From an uncultured Bacteroidota bacterium (GTDB lineage: Bacteria > Bacteroidota > Bacteroidia > JABEUT01): a stretch of DNA of 51,085 bases. The stretch spans positions 1-51,085 of the forward strand of contig CAIWVW010000013.1 of assembly GCA_903916255.1 (NCBI GenBank), given 5' to 3'. The notes under the pieces were generated by a model. It ran no database searches, was not told the DNA's origin, and was given only the letters and a program-made list of their open reading frames with translations. Below are positions 1 to 8,684 of this stretch, piece after piece (within the stretch, counting starts at the first letter, position 1; the number at the start of each line of letters is the position of its first letter). Made by a program: the position numbers and the translations under genes.

Positions 1-1287
1 CCAGCAAATGCTGCCGTCTTTTCGCATGTAACTGGTTTCATACTGAATATATTCACCTTTAATGGCACGATTAAATATTTCCAAGGTGGTTTCTTTCGGG
101 TTATCCAATATATAATCTCCGATGAAATCGCCTTCGTTCAACGGTTTGCCAATCGCTTCCATATATTCGCTCGATGCATAGTTATTGAATGAAACAATAT
201 TCAGTTCTTTATTCAGCAGAACATAAGATATCTCAATATTATCGAGTATAGTGCGTAGGTTGGCTTCCGATTTCTGAAGGGCTTCTTCAGCCTGCTTCTT
301 AGATGTTACATCTTCCGCAATTCCAATAAGATATTGAATTTTGCCCAGCTTATCGCGCGAGCAGGAAATATTTAAATTTACCCATATCACTCTTTTATCT
401 TTTGTGATATAGCGCTTCTCCACACGGTATCCGTCTATTTCGCAACGAAGCATTTTATCCATTTCTGCAACATCGCTTGCAAGGTCGGCCGGGTGTGTAA
501 TATCTGTAAACGAAAGTTGCTTTAATTCTTCAATCGTATAGCCCAGCATTTCGCACATGCTGTTATTGGCATTGGCTACTTTTTTATCAGGGGTGGCCCA
601 AACAATGCCAATGGTGGAAATGTTTGTTATTACCCGGTGAAACTGTTCACTTTCATGAAGGGTGTCTTCGGTTTTATTTTTTTCCGAAATATCCCTCAGA
701 TTTAATACAAGGGCGTTTACATGCGAATCGTTTAATAGGTTGGTCATAGTACCCTCGCACCAACGGTAGGTTCCATTATTGTGCCGTATCCTTAACTGCA
801 GGTAGAATGATTTGCCGGGCGTTTTCATCAATTGCTTCATCATTTCGGCCATTCTCTGTAATTCTTCCTTGTGGATAATTTCAAATAATGACTTACCGAT
901 GATTTCTTCTTGAGTAAAACCTAAAATTTTATTAATAGATGGGCTTACATACGACAATACCCCTTCTGCCGACATTAATGTTTTAAGATAACTTCCATGT
1001 TCGACAAGTGCGCGGTAATACGCCTCATGCTGAAGCAGCGTATTCTCTGCTTTTTTGCGTTCTGTAGCCTGCCTGAAAATACTTTGCGCATTTACAACAT
1101 CGCCATCAATAACCTTCGTGCTCACGTAACTGTCTGCAAATTCCACGCGCTTGCTGATGAAGTCTATCTTCTCCTTGCGGAGTACCTTTTCGATAAACTC
1201 AGCTTCGTGACGGGAGTCTTCCAGCATTAATATCTTCAGTTGCATGTTCAGTTTCTTTTTGGGCTTCGTTATTTTTCTTTTACGCAT
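1..1287 (-). CDS. PAS-domain sensory protein with vestigial receiver domain (3' end beyond window)
   Basis: Open to the window edge, so the C-terminus, probably a histidine kinase, is not seen. From Met at 1245 the protein begins MQLKILMLEDS, the beta1 strand and acidic pair of a response-regulator receiver, followed by an alpha1-like helix. About 40 residues later it switches to a linker ending ATERKKAENTLL and then PAS domains, roughly at 1045-690, 690-300 and 300-1. The second and third have typical PAS/PAC endings such as NLRDISEK and IGIAEDVTSKK. The phospho-acceptor Asp and the rest of the receiver (about 80 residues) are missing. Two in-frame starts exist: 1245 (classic receiver start) and 1287 (14 extra basic residues); I give the longer because it leaves only 27 nt to the upstream gene on the same strand, so the two may be co-transcribed. 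PAS assignment is firm; kinase activity is inferred. Confidence 0.8.
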   Translation of the reverse strand, partial: MRKRKITKPKKKLNMQLKILMLEDSRHEAEFIEKVLRKEKIDFISKRVEFADSYVSTKVIDGDVVNAQSIFRQATERKKAENTLLQHEAYYRALVEHGSYLKTLMSAEGVLSYVSPSINKILGFTQEEIIGKSLFEIIHKEELQRMAEMMKQLMKTPGKSFYLQLRIRHNNGTYRWCEGTMTNLLNDSHVNALVLNLRDISEKNKTEDTLHESEQFHRVITNISTIGIVWATPDKKVANANNSMCEMLGYTIEELKQLSFTDITHPADLASDVAEMDKMLRCEIDGYRVEKRYITKDKRVIWVNLNISCSRDKLGKIQYLIGIAEDVTSKKQAEEALQKSEANLRTILDNIEISYVLLNKELNIVSFNNYASSEYMEAIGKPLNEGDFIGDYILDNPKETTLEIFNRAIKGEYIQYETSYMRKDGSICW

Positions 1288-1314
1288 GTGGGCTTTCGCT
1301 TGCCTGAAATTTTA

Positions 1315-3768
1315 TTATCGTCTTTCCTGCAACGCGCTCATCGACTCTATAACTTCCATCGAATAATTATCCTTAGCCTGCATGTATCCAACCGAATCAA
1401 CAAGAGTTGCACCTACTTTTCTCTTTTCGAAAGAGGCGGAGTAACCAAGATAAACAACTTCCTTACCTATTTCTTTGGCGCGCATTAATGTTTGGAACAT
1501 TGCTTGCCTGTAAGGCCTGTATTCTTCCTGGAAGTTGTAATCGATACCAACCATCATATAGTTGTATGCTTTTTCGGTAAGAAAACTCATCATAACAGCT
1601 ATTGGTTTTCTTTCTTCCCGGGTATCATATTCAGGTTTAAGTGTAAGTGTAAGCACTTCCCAATTTGGGTTTTGGGCCATGTTTTCAAACATTTTATAGG
1701 GAAGCGTGAATGTATTTAATTCCAAGCTCTTGTTTTTCACATTCAGATATAATTCATACCAGTAATGTATTTCCTCGGGAGTAGGGTTTTTACAAACACT
1801 TAATTCATATTTATCTTCATGGTGAAGCACGTCTTGCCTGATATGTTTTTGCATTCTTTTCGATAGGGTTTTCATGAATTCATCGCGGGTGGTCCAGTTG
1901 GCTATTTCCGCAGTATGACTCTTTGGCATGTTAATTTTAAAGTATCCGTTTTCCATCATAAAGCCATCCACTTGTTCATCGCCCTGTGGCAGGTCCCTCA
2001 GCATGGTCGAACTGGTGTGGTATTCTTCCTGAAGTGCTGTAATTTTCTTTAATAAAATATCCAGCGCATCTTTCCATAGTGCCGATGAACGGTCGAGGTA
2101 AAGATGGTTTCCGCCTGTAACGGTAGAACCTGTGGCAAGAACCTTTGATACTAAATAATAAGGGTCGCCTGCTTTACGCTGTGATTCTATTTGTGAGGAA
2201 ACATAATCCGGAGCCAACATATCGTCTTTCCATAAGGAAGTGGTTAGGAATGTAGCAAGGATTGGGTTTTTAAGAGCATCCTTAATAATGATATAATCAA
2301 AGGTCCAGTTGTTTTCCTCAATTTCATTACCGGTAAAAGAATTTTCCAAAAATTTCATTCCTTCCCAATTGAATGAGCCGCGTTCGCCCAATAGTTGGTC
2401 CCAAAGGTGCCTGTCGACTTGAGAAATGGATTTGGCATGGATAACTTCAAAGTGGGTTTCGGTTATTTCAGCCGGAGCTAATTCTACTTGTTTTTCAGTC
2501 TTTACAGGGTTCATTTTGAATGCCTTGTAAATCTGTTCCATGGTGAAACTTTCTTCGGCCAAAACTTCTTTCAGGTTTTTGGCAAGCGCCTGAATCATTT
2601 TCTCAATTTCTTTGAAACTGTGATTTCTGGTAATGGTAAACCTGACGCCCGTGTTTTTCATTGGAACGGCAGAGAAAATACCCAGGTTTAGATAGAAGCC
2701 GTCATTAATCATGCGGCTTATCATTTTATACCCGATTTTTGGCAGACTTACACCAATAAAGAATACAGGAGAATCTGTTTCAGCAATAAGCGGGAGTTCA
2801 TATTTTTTAATGAGTGAATTGGCATAGTGTATGCTGGCATGCAATTGTTGCTGGAATACGGTAATATCTTCTGAGAGGTGAATTTTAGCCGAGGCAATAG
2901 CTGCACCCAATTGCGATGGTTGCATTGGCCCGGAGAAAATCATGGGGCCGCCACAGGTTCTGAACCTGCGTGCCATTTCTGCGGTTGGAAATACGATGGC
3001 TCCTCCGCCGGTAGCAAAACCTTTTGCAAAAGATACAGCCACAATCATTCGTTCGTGAATGGCTTTTTTGCCTAATACGTAACCACGGCCGTTTTTACCA
3101 AAGCAACTCATTCCATGGGCATCATCCACATAAAAGTGAAACTCAGGGTACTTTTCGAGCAGTTGATAAATTTCTTCGACTGGGGTGGCATCACCAAACA
3201 TGGAATAGATGCCATCGGCCATATACCATACTTTCTTATAGGTTTGACGCAAAACTTTTATCCTTTCTTCCAGCAGGTCCATACGGTTGTGGCGAACCAG
3301 TTCAGTATGCACCCCCTTAGACTTGACCAGGTTCACCGCGGTTTGCACGGAATTATGAACCTGGTGGTCGAGGATAACGGCATCATTGCTTCCAATAAAC
3401 AAGGGGATGGCACCGATATGGCCCAGGGTAGTAGTTGGGGTAACTACAGCATGGGCGTCAAACAATCTTCCTAATAATGTTTCTAATTCTTTATAATAAC
3501 GGTTTGAAATATACGCACGTGAAGTAGAAAATTGGGTTCCATAGCAATCAATGGCATCTTTTGCAGACTGTTTTAAACGGGCATCAAACTCCAGCCCTAA
3601 ATAGCTGCACGAGCCAAAATTGACTACTTCTTTATTAATTTCACCATTCAGGAAAATTTTACTTCCATTTATTTTAAAATTACCTGTATTTAAATGGAAT
3701 ACACCTTTTTTTGCACCGTAGGTGGCAATTTCATCAATGGTGTCAATCATAGATATTGTTTCTTTCAT
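1315..3768 (-). CDS. Alpha-oxoamine synthase fused to GNAT/FemAB-like acyltransferase
   Basis: 817 residues, twice the usual ~400 of the alpha-oxoamine synthase family (KBL, BioF, serine palmitoyltransferase, cysteate acyltransferase). The N-terminal half is a fold-type I PLP enzyme: FYVDDAHGMS (Asp215/Asp216/His218) and the Schiff-base lysine Lys249 in SFAKGFATGGG. These enzymes condense an acyl-CoA with an amino acid, with decarboxylation. From about residue 430 there is a second module. Its later part (about 600-800), with YELYLNVKNKSLELNTF, GIDYNF and YLGYSASFEKRKVG, looks like a GNAT/FemAB-like acyl-CoA N-acyltransferase (Acetyltransf_6 or DUF482 type). The fusion could make a 3-ketosphinganine-like base and N-acylate it; that substrate is an inference. 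The upstream region holds a -7 box and ACGT-centred palindromes. The PAS protein follows closely. Confidence 0.8.
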   Translation of the reverse strand: MKETISMIDTIDEIATYGAKKGVFHLNTGNFKINGSKIFLNGEINKEVVNFGSCSYLGLEFDARLKQSAKDAIDCYGTQFSTSRAYISNRYYKELETLLGRLFDAHAVVTPTTTLGHIGAIPLFIGSNDAVILDHQVHNSVQTAVNLVKSKGVHTELVRHNRMDLLEERIKVLRQTYKKVWYMADGIYSMFGDATPVEEIYQLLEKYPEFHFYVDDAHGMSCFGKNGRGYVLGKKAIHERMIVAVSFAKGFATGGGAIVFPTAEMARRFRTCGGPMIFSGPMQPSQLGAAIASAKIHLSEDITVFQQQLHASIHYANSLIKKYELPLIAETDSPVFFIGVSLPKIGYKMISRMINDGFYLNLGIFSAVPMKNTGVRFTITRNHSFKEIEKMIQALAKNLKEVLAEESFTMEQIYKAFKMNPVKTEKQVELAPAEITETHFEVIHAKSISQVDRHLWDQLLGERGSFNWEGMKFLENSFTGNEIEENNWTFDYIIIKDALKNPILATFLTTSLWKDDMLAPDYVSSQIESQRKAGDPYYLVSKVLATGSTVTGGNHLYLDRSSALWKDALDILLKKITALQEEYHTSSTMLRDLPQGDEQVDGFMMENGYFKINMPKSHTAEIANWTTRDEFMKTLSKRMQKHIRQDVLHHEDKYELSVCKNPTPEEIHYWYELYLNVKNKSLELNTFTLPYKMFENMAQNPNWEVLTLTLKPEYDTREERKPIAVMMSFLTEKAYNYMMVGIDYNFQEEYRPYRQAMFQTLMRAKEIGKEVVYLGYSASFEKRKVGATLVDSVGYMQAKDNYSMEVIESMSALQERR

Positions 3769-3816
3769 AACAGTGGAGATTTAATAATTGAAAATAGGTT
3801 AGTCATTCTTACAATG

Positions 3817-3824
3817 CAAAAGTA
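3817..3824 (-). promoter_or_regulatory. Bacteroidota -7 promoter box for the oxoamine synthase gene
   Basis: On the minus strand the sequence is TACTTTTG followed by CA, an exact TAnnTTTG match, about 48 nt upstream of the ATG. No clean -33 TTTG is visible. Confidence 0.55.
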
Positions 3825-3885
3825 CAGAGGCTAAAAAAGGAAGCCATCAGTACATTTACGGAAAAATAAAAAAATATCTATGTAA

Positions 3886-3953
3886 TTTACTTACGTGTTT
3901 CTACGCAGTACATTATATTTTTACGTAACTTTACGTAAGTGTTTCACGTATAA
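3886..3953. promoter_or_regulatory. Cluster of ACGT-centred palindromes, possible operator
   Basis: Two perfect 8-bp palindromes TTACGTAA lie at 3921-3928 and 3931-3938, exactly 10 bp apart. Related half sites TTACGTG (3891) and CACGTA (3945) flank them. The cluster sits between divergent genes and upstream of the -7 box of the minus-strand gene. The helical spacing suggests a protein-binding array; the binding protein is unknown. Confidence 0.4.
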
Positions 3954-4022
3954 TTCCCGATTAGACGAATGCTTTATATAAGATAAAAGGGTGTTTAATT
4001 AATTATAACCGATTAATAATAA

Positions 4023-4409
4023 GTGAATAAAGCTCCTCTAATTACTCCATATGTAAGTCTTGAAATTAAAGACGATATATTATATGTTACGTACCTCCCC
4101 GGCTCTGTTATTACGTTGGATATAACGAAGGATATTATTAACAAAAGGCTGGAATATACCGACAGGGTTCCCTATCCTTTAGTAATTATGGGAGAAGGAT
4201 TAAGGTCTCTTGATAAAGAATCGCGTGATTATTCTTCAAAACAGGGTTCTGAAGGTGTTTTGGCGGGAGCACTACTGGTAAATTCCGTATATACTGAATT
4301 CTTTGGCAACTTTTTTTTAAGAATTACTCAACCGCAAATCCCTGCTAAATTGTTTACAAATGAACAGGAAGCATTAAAATGGTTGGAACAGTACAAACCC
4401 AAATCGTAG
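4023..4409 (+). CDS. Small SpoIIAA/STAS-like protein of unknown function
   Basis: 128 residues, GTG start at 4023, no signal peptide. Begins with beta-strand-rich sequence (VSLEIKDDILYVTYLPGS) and ends FTNEQEALKWLEQYK, a pattern I associate with Bacteroidota SpoIIAA-like/DUF7793-type proteins that are often encoded next to sensor kinases. The next gene, 41 nt downstream, is a PAS histidine kinase with its own promoter. Family placement is by general resemblance only; the function is not known to me. Confidence 0.6.
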   Translation: MNKAPLITPYVSLEIKDDILYVTYLPGSVITLDITKDIINKRLEYTDRVPYPLVIMGEGLRSLDKESRDYSSKQGSEGVLAGALLVNSVYTEFFGNFFLRITQPQIPAKLFTNEQEALKWLEQYKPKS

Positions 4410-4420
4410 TCATTTTATGC

Positions 4421-4428
4421 TATATTTG
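4421..4428 (+). promoter_or_regulatory. -7 box TATATTTG for the kinase/regulator operon
   Basis: TATATTTG followed by CG lies 22 nt before the ATG at 4451, giving an expected leader of about 16 nt. Confidence 0.6.
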
Positions 4429-4450
4429 CGTATTATTAAGCAAATAAACA

Positions 4451-6001
4451 ATGGATTCCAGGTTAGAGGAGATAAATAATTTATTGATTCGTTATTCGTT
4501 AGGGGATTTTGATTACAGCATTCAGCCTTCTGATAAATATGATGAAATAGATGCGTTTATTACCAATATAAATATGCTTGGGGAGGAGCTTAAAACCTCC
4601 GTTATTTCCCGCGATTATTTTAACAACATTTTTCATTCGGTTTCCGATATGTTGCTGGTATTGGATAATAAGGGCGACATTACAAGCATTAACAAGGCTG
4701 TAACCGATAAGTTGAGGTATTCCGAAAACCAGTTGCGTGAAACCTCTATCAATTTTATTGCGGGAGACGAAAGCAAACTTTTCGAATATATAAGAAGCAT
4801 GTTGAGTAAAAACAGCTTCCTTAATAACCTTGAAGTGGTATTTCATTCGCTGGAACTTACGCCAATACCGGTGAGCCTTTCGTGCAGTTATTTATACAAT
4901 CAGCATCAGGTTAGAATAGGATACCTTATTATAGCAAGGGATTTGTCGAAGATTAAAGAATATGAAAATTCATCCAAGGAAACAGAAAAGAAATTCCGGA
5001 AAGTATTCGAGGATTCTTCCGATTGCTTCTTCATTACAGATGCCGAGGGAAAGTTTATAGATTTGAACAGGGCCGGATTCGATTTGTTAAAGTGTTCGGA
5101 TAATGCCATAAATAAAGATTGCTTTTTCGACTTTGTGTATGACGGCAATGAGCGCGAAAGTTTTATCAAGCAAATTAATGATAAAGCGGTAGTGCCCGAT
5201 TGCAAGTTGAAAATAAGGGACAAAGAGAATAACATTATCGATTGTCTCGTATCGGCCAATAAAATTATAAATGAATTTGGCGAAACCAAAGGCTTTCAGG
5301 GAACCATTAAAAATATGACCAAACAAAAAGAAATTGAAAATCTTTTTGTACGTACCATTGTAGATACGCAGGAAAAGGAGCGTAAACGGATTGTAAAGGA
5401 TTTGCATGACAGTCTTGGCCAGCAATTATCAGCTATTAAGTTCTTCCTCGGAACGCTGAAAAGCATAAAAGGAAAAGTTTCTCCTGAGAAATATGATGAG
5501 TTGCTCACCAAGTCTGATAATGCCCTAAACGAAGTAATAGCCGAATTATCCAATATTTGTTTCAATATAATGCCTGGTACATTACAAAAATTTGGGCTCA
5601 GCCATGCCATTCATGAGCTTTGCAACAAAATAAGGCTGAGTAATACCATTGATTTTATTACCGATATGGCCCCTGATTTCCCGGTGCTGGATAAAAACCT
5701 GGAGGTTACCTTGTTCCGTATTGTTCAGGAGTTTATAAATAACTCCATTAAGCATGGTTTTGCCAAAAAGGTAAGTATCAAAATGGTTTCCGACCCTGCC
5801 GAAGGCAAATTATTTATAGTTTTGAAAGATACCGGAAAGGGGTTTGATGTGAGAAAATCGGAAGAATTTGGCGGCATGGGATTAAAAAATGTAAAATCGC
5901 GTATTGAATCGTATGCAGGTATCGTTAAAATTTCCAGTATTATTGGAACAGGAACCATGTATGAAATAATGATTCCATACAAAGCATACTTGCCAAAATG
6001 A
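4451..6001 (+). CDS. Soluble HAMP-PAS-PAS sensor histidine kinase (HisKA_3, NarX/LytS-NarL type)
   Basis: 516 residues without transmembrane segments, so a cytoplasmic sensor. Residues 1-50 resemble a HAMP repeat (GDFDYSIQPSDKYDEID). PAS domains follow at about 55-170 and 180-295 (KVFEDSSDCFFITDAEG...). The dimerisation/phospho-acceptor box is HisKA_3: RIVKDLHDSLGQQLSAIK with His319. The HATPase_c domain spans about 405-515, with N-box EFINNSIKHG, G1 DTGKGFD and G2 GGMGLKNVKSR. The stop codon overlaps the start of the NarL-type regulator by 4 nt, so the two are a co-translated pair. The input signal is not evident from the sequence. Confidence 0.93.
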   Translation: MDSRLEEINNLLIRYSLGDFDYSIQPSDKYDEIDAFITNINMLGEELKTSVISRDYFNNIFHSVSDMLLVLDNKGDITSINKAVTDKLRYSENQLRETSINFIAGDESKLFEYIRSMLSKNSFLNNLEVVFHSLELTPIPVSLSCSYLYNQHQVRIGYLIIARDLSKIKEYENSSKETEKKFRKVFEDSSDCFFITDAEGKFIDLNRAGFDLLKCSDNAINKDCFFDFVYDGNERESFIKQINDKAVVPDCKLKIRDKENNIIDCLVSANKIINEFGETKGFQGTIKNMTKQKEIENLFVRTIVDTQEKERKRIVKDLHDSLGQQLSAIKFFLGTLKSIKGKVSPEKYDELLTKSDNALNEVIAELSNICFNIMPGTLQKFGLSHAIHELCNKIRLSNTIDFITDMAPDFPVLDKNLEVTLFRIVQEFINNSIKHGFAKKVSIKMVSDPAEGKLFIVLKDTGKGFDVRKSEEFGGMGLKNVKSRIESYAGIVKISSIIGTGTMYEIMIPYKAYLPK

Positions 6002-6672
6002 GCAGAAACGTAAGGATATTGATAGTGGATGACCATAAAATGGTTCGCGATGGTATTCGTTCCATGCTGGAGTTTCAGGAATCGAAATTTAAATTCTTTA
6101 TTAACGAAGCCGTTGATGGTGAAGAAGGTGTGGAAATTGCAGGGCAAAATCCATATGATATTATTATAATGGATTACCAGTTGCCCGGAATTGATGGTGC
6201 TGACGCTGCCCGCTTGATTTTGGAAAAAAATCCCGAGGCAAAAATTTTGGCACTTTCCAATTACAACGAATACATGTATATCGACCGGATGATAAAAACC
6301 GGTGTGAAAGGATTTGTATTGAAAAATGTTACGCCCGAAGAGCTTATAAGGGCCATTGAAACTATATTGAATGGCAGCAACTATTTCTCCAATGATGTAG
6401 CCATTAAGTTATTAAACTTCGAGAATAATAATCCTGACTCATTCCGCAGCAGGATGCACAACTCCAAAGCAAAAATATACGATGACCTTTCAACCCGTGA
6501 AGTAGAAGTGCTTAAACTTATTGGCGAAGCACGGTCGAATGATGAAATAGCCGACCAGTTAAGCATCAGCAAAAGAACGGTAGAATCACATAAGCAGAAT
6601 TTGCTGCGGAAAATAGGAGTTAAAAACACATCCGAACTTATAAAGTTTGCGGTGGAAATGTTCCAGGAATAG
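5998..6672 (+). CDS. NarL/LuxR-family response regulator
   Basis: 224 residues. The receiver domain (about 5-125) has the acidic pair Asp11-Asp12, phospho-acceptor Asp59 in IIIMDYQLPGIDG and the conserved Lys in FVLKNVTPEEL. The C-terminal LuxR helix-turn-helix (about 160-222) has LSTREVEVLKLIGEARSNDE and SKRTVESHKQNLLRKIG. ATGA overlap with the upstream kinase gene marks it as that kinase's cognate regulator. The DNA targets are unknown. Confidence 0.95.
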   Translation: MSRNVRILIVDDHKMVRDGIRSMLEFQESKFKFFINEAVDGEEGVEIAGQNPYDIIIMDYQLPGIDGADAARLILEKNPEAKILALSNYNEYMYIDRMIKTGVKGFVLKNVTPEELIRAIETILNGSNYFSNDVAIKLLNFENNNPDSFRSRMHNSKAKIYDDLSTREVEVLKLIGEARSNDEIADQLSISKRTVESHKQNLLRKIGVKNTSELIKFAVEMFQE

Positions 6673-6700
6673 TTTCTCGTCTTTTGCGGAGGTATTCATT

Positions 6701-7636
6701 TTAAATGCCAGCCGGCCCCCGGCCCAATAGCTTGTTTGCAATTCCTTCTTTCATCGCATAGCGCGAAAGTTTCATTTTTTTTATAGAAAGAGTTTTGAGT
6801 GTAATATCCGTCAGCACTACTGAATAAGCAAACATAGGCGCCCGCATTTGAATAAGGCCGGGTATTTTCAAGCGTTCATCTACAGTGGAAATAAGTATAT
6901 CATTGTACAGTTTTTCAAATTCCTGCATAGGGTATTCAAATCCGTTTATGGCTTTTTCAGAGGAGGAAGTACGATGGATTATCATTTCGGCAAAACTATC
7001 AAATGAGCCTGAAGAGCCTATCAATTCAACAGGGTCATATCTTTTTGCAGCATCAAACATATCCTGGAGCATGGTAGAAATATGGTTTTCTACCTCTGTT
7101 TTTTTTGTAATTATTGGGTCAGCCGGATGGAATATTTCATATAGCCTCGATACTCCCAACGGGTAGCTTTTCTTCCAGAATATTTCTTTTTCGTCGGCCA
7201 TAATAAATTCGGTGCTGCCTCCGCCAATGTCCATAATCAGGGAAGGCTCCTTACCCAATACAGAAGCCTGTTTCACGCCTTCATAAATCCAAGCGGCTTC
7301 CTCATCGCCTGATAGAATTTTTATTTCAATTCCCGTTTCAATACGCATACGGCGGGTAAAATCTTTGCCATTTGCGGCATCCCTTACAGCCGAAGTTGCA
7401 AACGCGTAATACTCATCAACACCATATTCGTGCATGGTTTTTCTGTGCGTATGCAAGGCCCTTACAGCCCTGTGTGTGGCTTCCGGTGTAATTTCCCTTT
7501 TGTGTATGCCTCCTTTGCCAATTTCTACAGGCAACTCTTTGGAATAAATGAAAACAGCCTTACCCTGCTCATCTTTTTCAGCAATAAGCAGGTTGAATGT
7601 ATTGGTACCTAAATCAAGTATTGCTATTCGTGGCAT
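6701..7636 (-). CDS. Exopolyphosphatase / guanosine pentaphosphate phosphohydrolase family (Ppx/GppA)
   Basis: 311 residues, the short single-module form of the family. N-terminal phosphate-binding loop AILDLGTNTFNLLIAE and second ATPase-fold motif LIMDIGGGSTEFI are both present. This family hydrolyses polyphosphate and/or pppGpp in the cytoplasm; which substrate cannot be read from the sequence. It has its own -7 box, so it is probably transcribed apart from the GldN-like gene upstream. Confidence 0.9.
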   Translation of the reverse strand: MPRIAILDLGTNTFNLLIAEKDEQGKAVFIYSKELPVEIGKGGIHKREITPEATHRAVRALHTHRKTMHEYGVDEYYAFATSAVRDAANGKDFTRRMRIETGIEIKILSGDEEAAWIYEGVKQASVLGKEPSLIMDIGGGSTEFIMADEKEIFWKKSYPLGVSRLYEIFHPADPIITKKTEVENHISTMLQDMFDAAKRYDPVELIGSSGSFDSFAEMIIHRTSSSEKAINGFEYPMQEFEKLYNDILISTVDERLKIPGLIQMRAPMFAYSVVLTDITLKTLSIKKMKLSRYAMKEGIANKLLGRGPAGI

Positions 7637-7650
7637 AAGCGTTTATGCTA

Positions 7651-7658
7651 CAAAGATA
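7651..7658 (-). promoter_or_regulatory. -7 box TATCTTTG for the ppx/gppA-like gene
   Basis: On the minus strand TATCTTTG lies 14 nt before the ATG at 7636, in the short gap after the GldN-like stop codon. Confidence 0.6.
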
Positions 7659-7662
7659 GCGG

Positions 7663-8658
7663 CTATTTATTAAAGTGTAACCACAAATCGTTTTCGCTTT
7701 CCACTTCCTTTAAAAGGTCTTTATTAACAGCATTGGTTGCAGTGGAAACGTAAGTAACTATGGTCCCTCGGTCATATACATTGCTTACTCTCCATCTATC
7801 AACTCTAAAGCAACCGAAAATAAAAACATCGTCCAAATTTTGGAGATACGAAGGCATATCTTGAGGGGTGAGTTTTACTTGTGCCAAATATTTCCGAATA
7901 TCGGGAAAATATACGCTGAATAAGTCTGTAGTATCCTTTGGGCTGGTTTTATATACAACAAGAGGTGTTACAAAAAGAGGCCGTTCATCGGAAACAAAAC
8001 GGGAGTTATCAAAAATAAAATCTGATTTTATTCTGAAACCAACCAAGCTAAATTTGGTGCTATCAATTAGCGAAGAATCGCTTGTTGCCAAATTAAGCCG
8101 CATGGAATAGGTATCATCTTCGTCTCCTTTCTTACTTAAATAAAGTGAGATATTTTTTTTCCGGGCATTTGAATAAAGAATATTAAAAAGTGTTTTGCAA
8201 TCGAATAATAATTGAGGTGTACCTGTATAAAAACATTTGAAATTTCGTTGCTGGTAAGTACACATTCTTTCCTGCAAAAAATAATATTTCCATTCGCCAA
8301 GGTTGTCACGTTGTAGTGTATAAACTGGTTTGTCAAGTAAGGGAATTGGGCCATCTGATGAAACTGTAGGTACTATTTGCTTATATTCTAAAGGATTACT
8401 ATAAATACATTTCACTCTCAATTTTCCGGTAGAATCCCAAACGCTCCATTCTCCAATTCGGGTGTTGTATGCAAATGTCCCCTCTGATTTTTTAGTTCCG
8501 TTCTTAAAAAAGGATTCATAATGCCCATCCAGCATTCCCGATTTTAGTTCGTACTTACTGTTGAATTCTTTATCCTTATAGGTTTTTGATTCAGGCTGTG
8601 CAAAGGCTGACGTGGCAAGCAAAAGCACTACACATGTAATGGATATTTTATTCAACAT
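7663..8658 (-). CDS. GldN/PorN-like exported protein with N-terminal MORN-type repeats
   Basis: 331 residues from Met at 8658, chosen because a clean signal peptide (MLNKISITCVVLLLATSAFAQ) starts there; the frame is open to 8700. Residues about 30-80 (SGMLDGHYESFFKNGTKKSEG, then IGEWSVWDSTGK; the second splits the first from its neighbour) are MORN_2/YwqK-like repeats. The rest follows the layout I know from GldN/PorN of the type IX secretion system: an LFNILY segment, then FRIKSDFIFDNSR, then FSVYFPDIRKYLAQ, LDDVF, SNVYDRG and final EVESENDLW. GldN is a periplasmic ring protein that works with the lipoprotein GldK. The gene just upstream is GldK-like. GldL/GldM partners are not here, so this looks like an accessory paralogue pair. 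The homology call is by eye. Confidence 0.6.
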   Translation of the reverse strand: MLNKISITCVVLLLATSAFAQPESKTYKDKEFNSKYELKSGMLDGHYESFFKNGTKKSEGTFAYNTRIGEWSVWDSTGKLRVKCIYSNPLEYKQIVPTVSSDGPIPLLDKPVYTLQRDNLGEWKYYFLQERMCTYQQRNFKCFYTGTPQLLFDCKTLFNILYSNARKKNISLYLSKKGDEDDTYSMRLNLATSDSSLIDSTKFSLVGFRIKSDFIFDNSRFVSDERPLFVTPLVVYKTSPKDTTDLFSVYFPDIRKYLAQVKLTPQDMPSYLQNLDDVFIFGCFRVDRWRVSNVYDRGTIVTYVSTATNAVNKDLLKEVESENDLWLHFNK

Positions 8659-8684
8659 ATTCAGAAGTTTCAATTCCGTGCGCA

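Noticed and set aside
3024-3474. Plus-strand open frames of about 100 residues opposite the oxoamine synthase
   Set aside because: They are shadows of a strongly conserved minus-strand gene and lack protein-family features.
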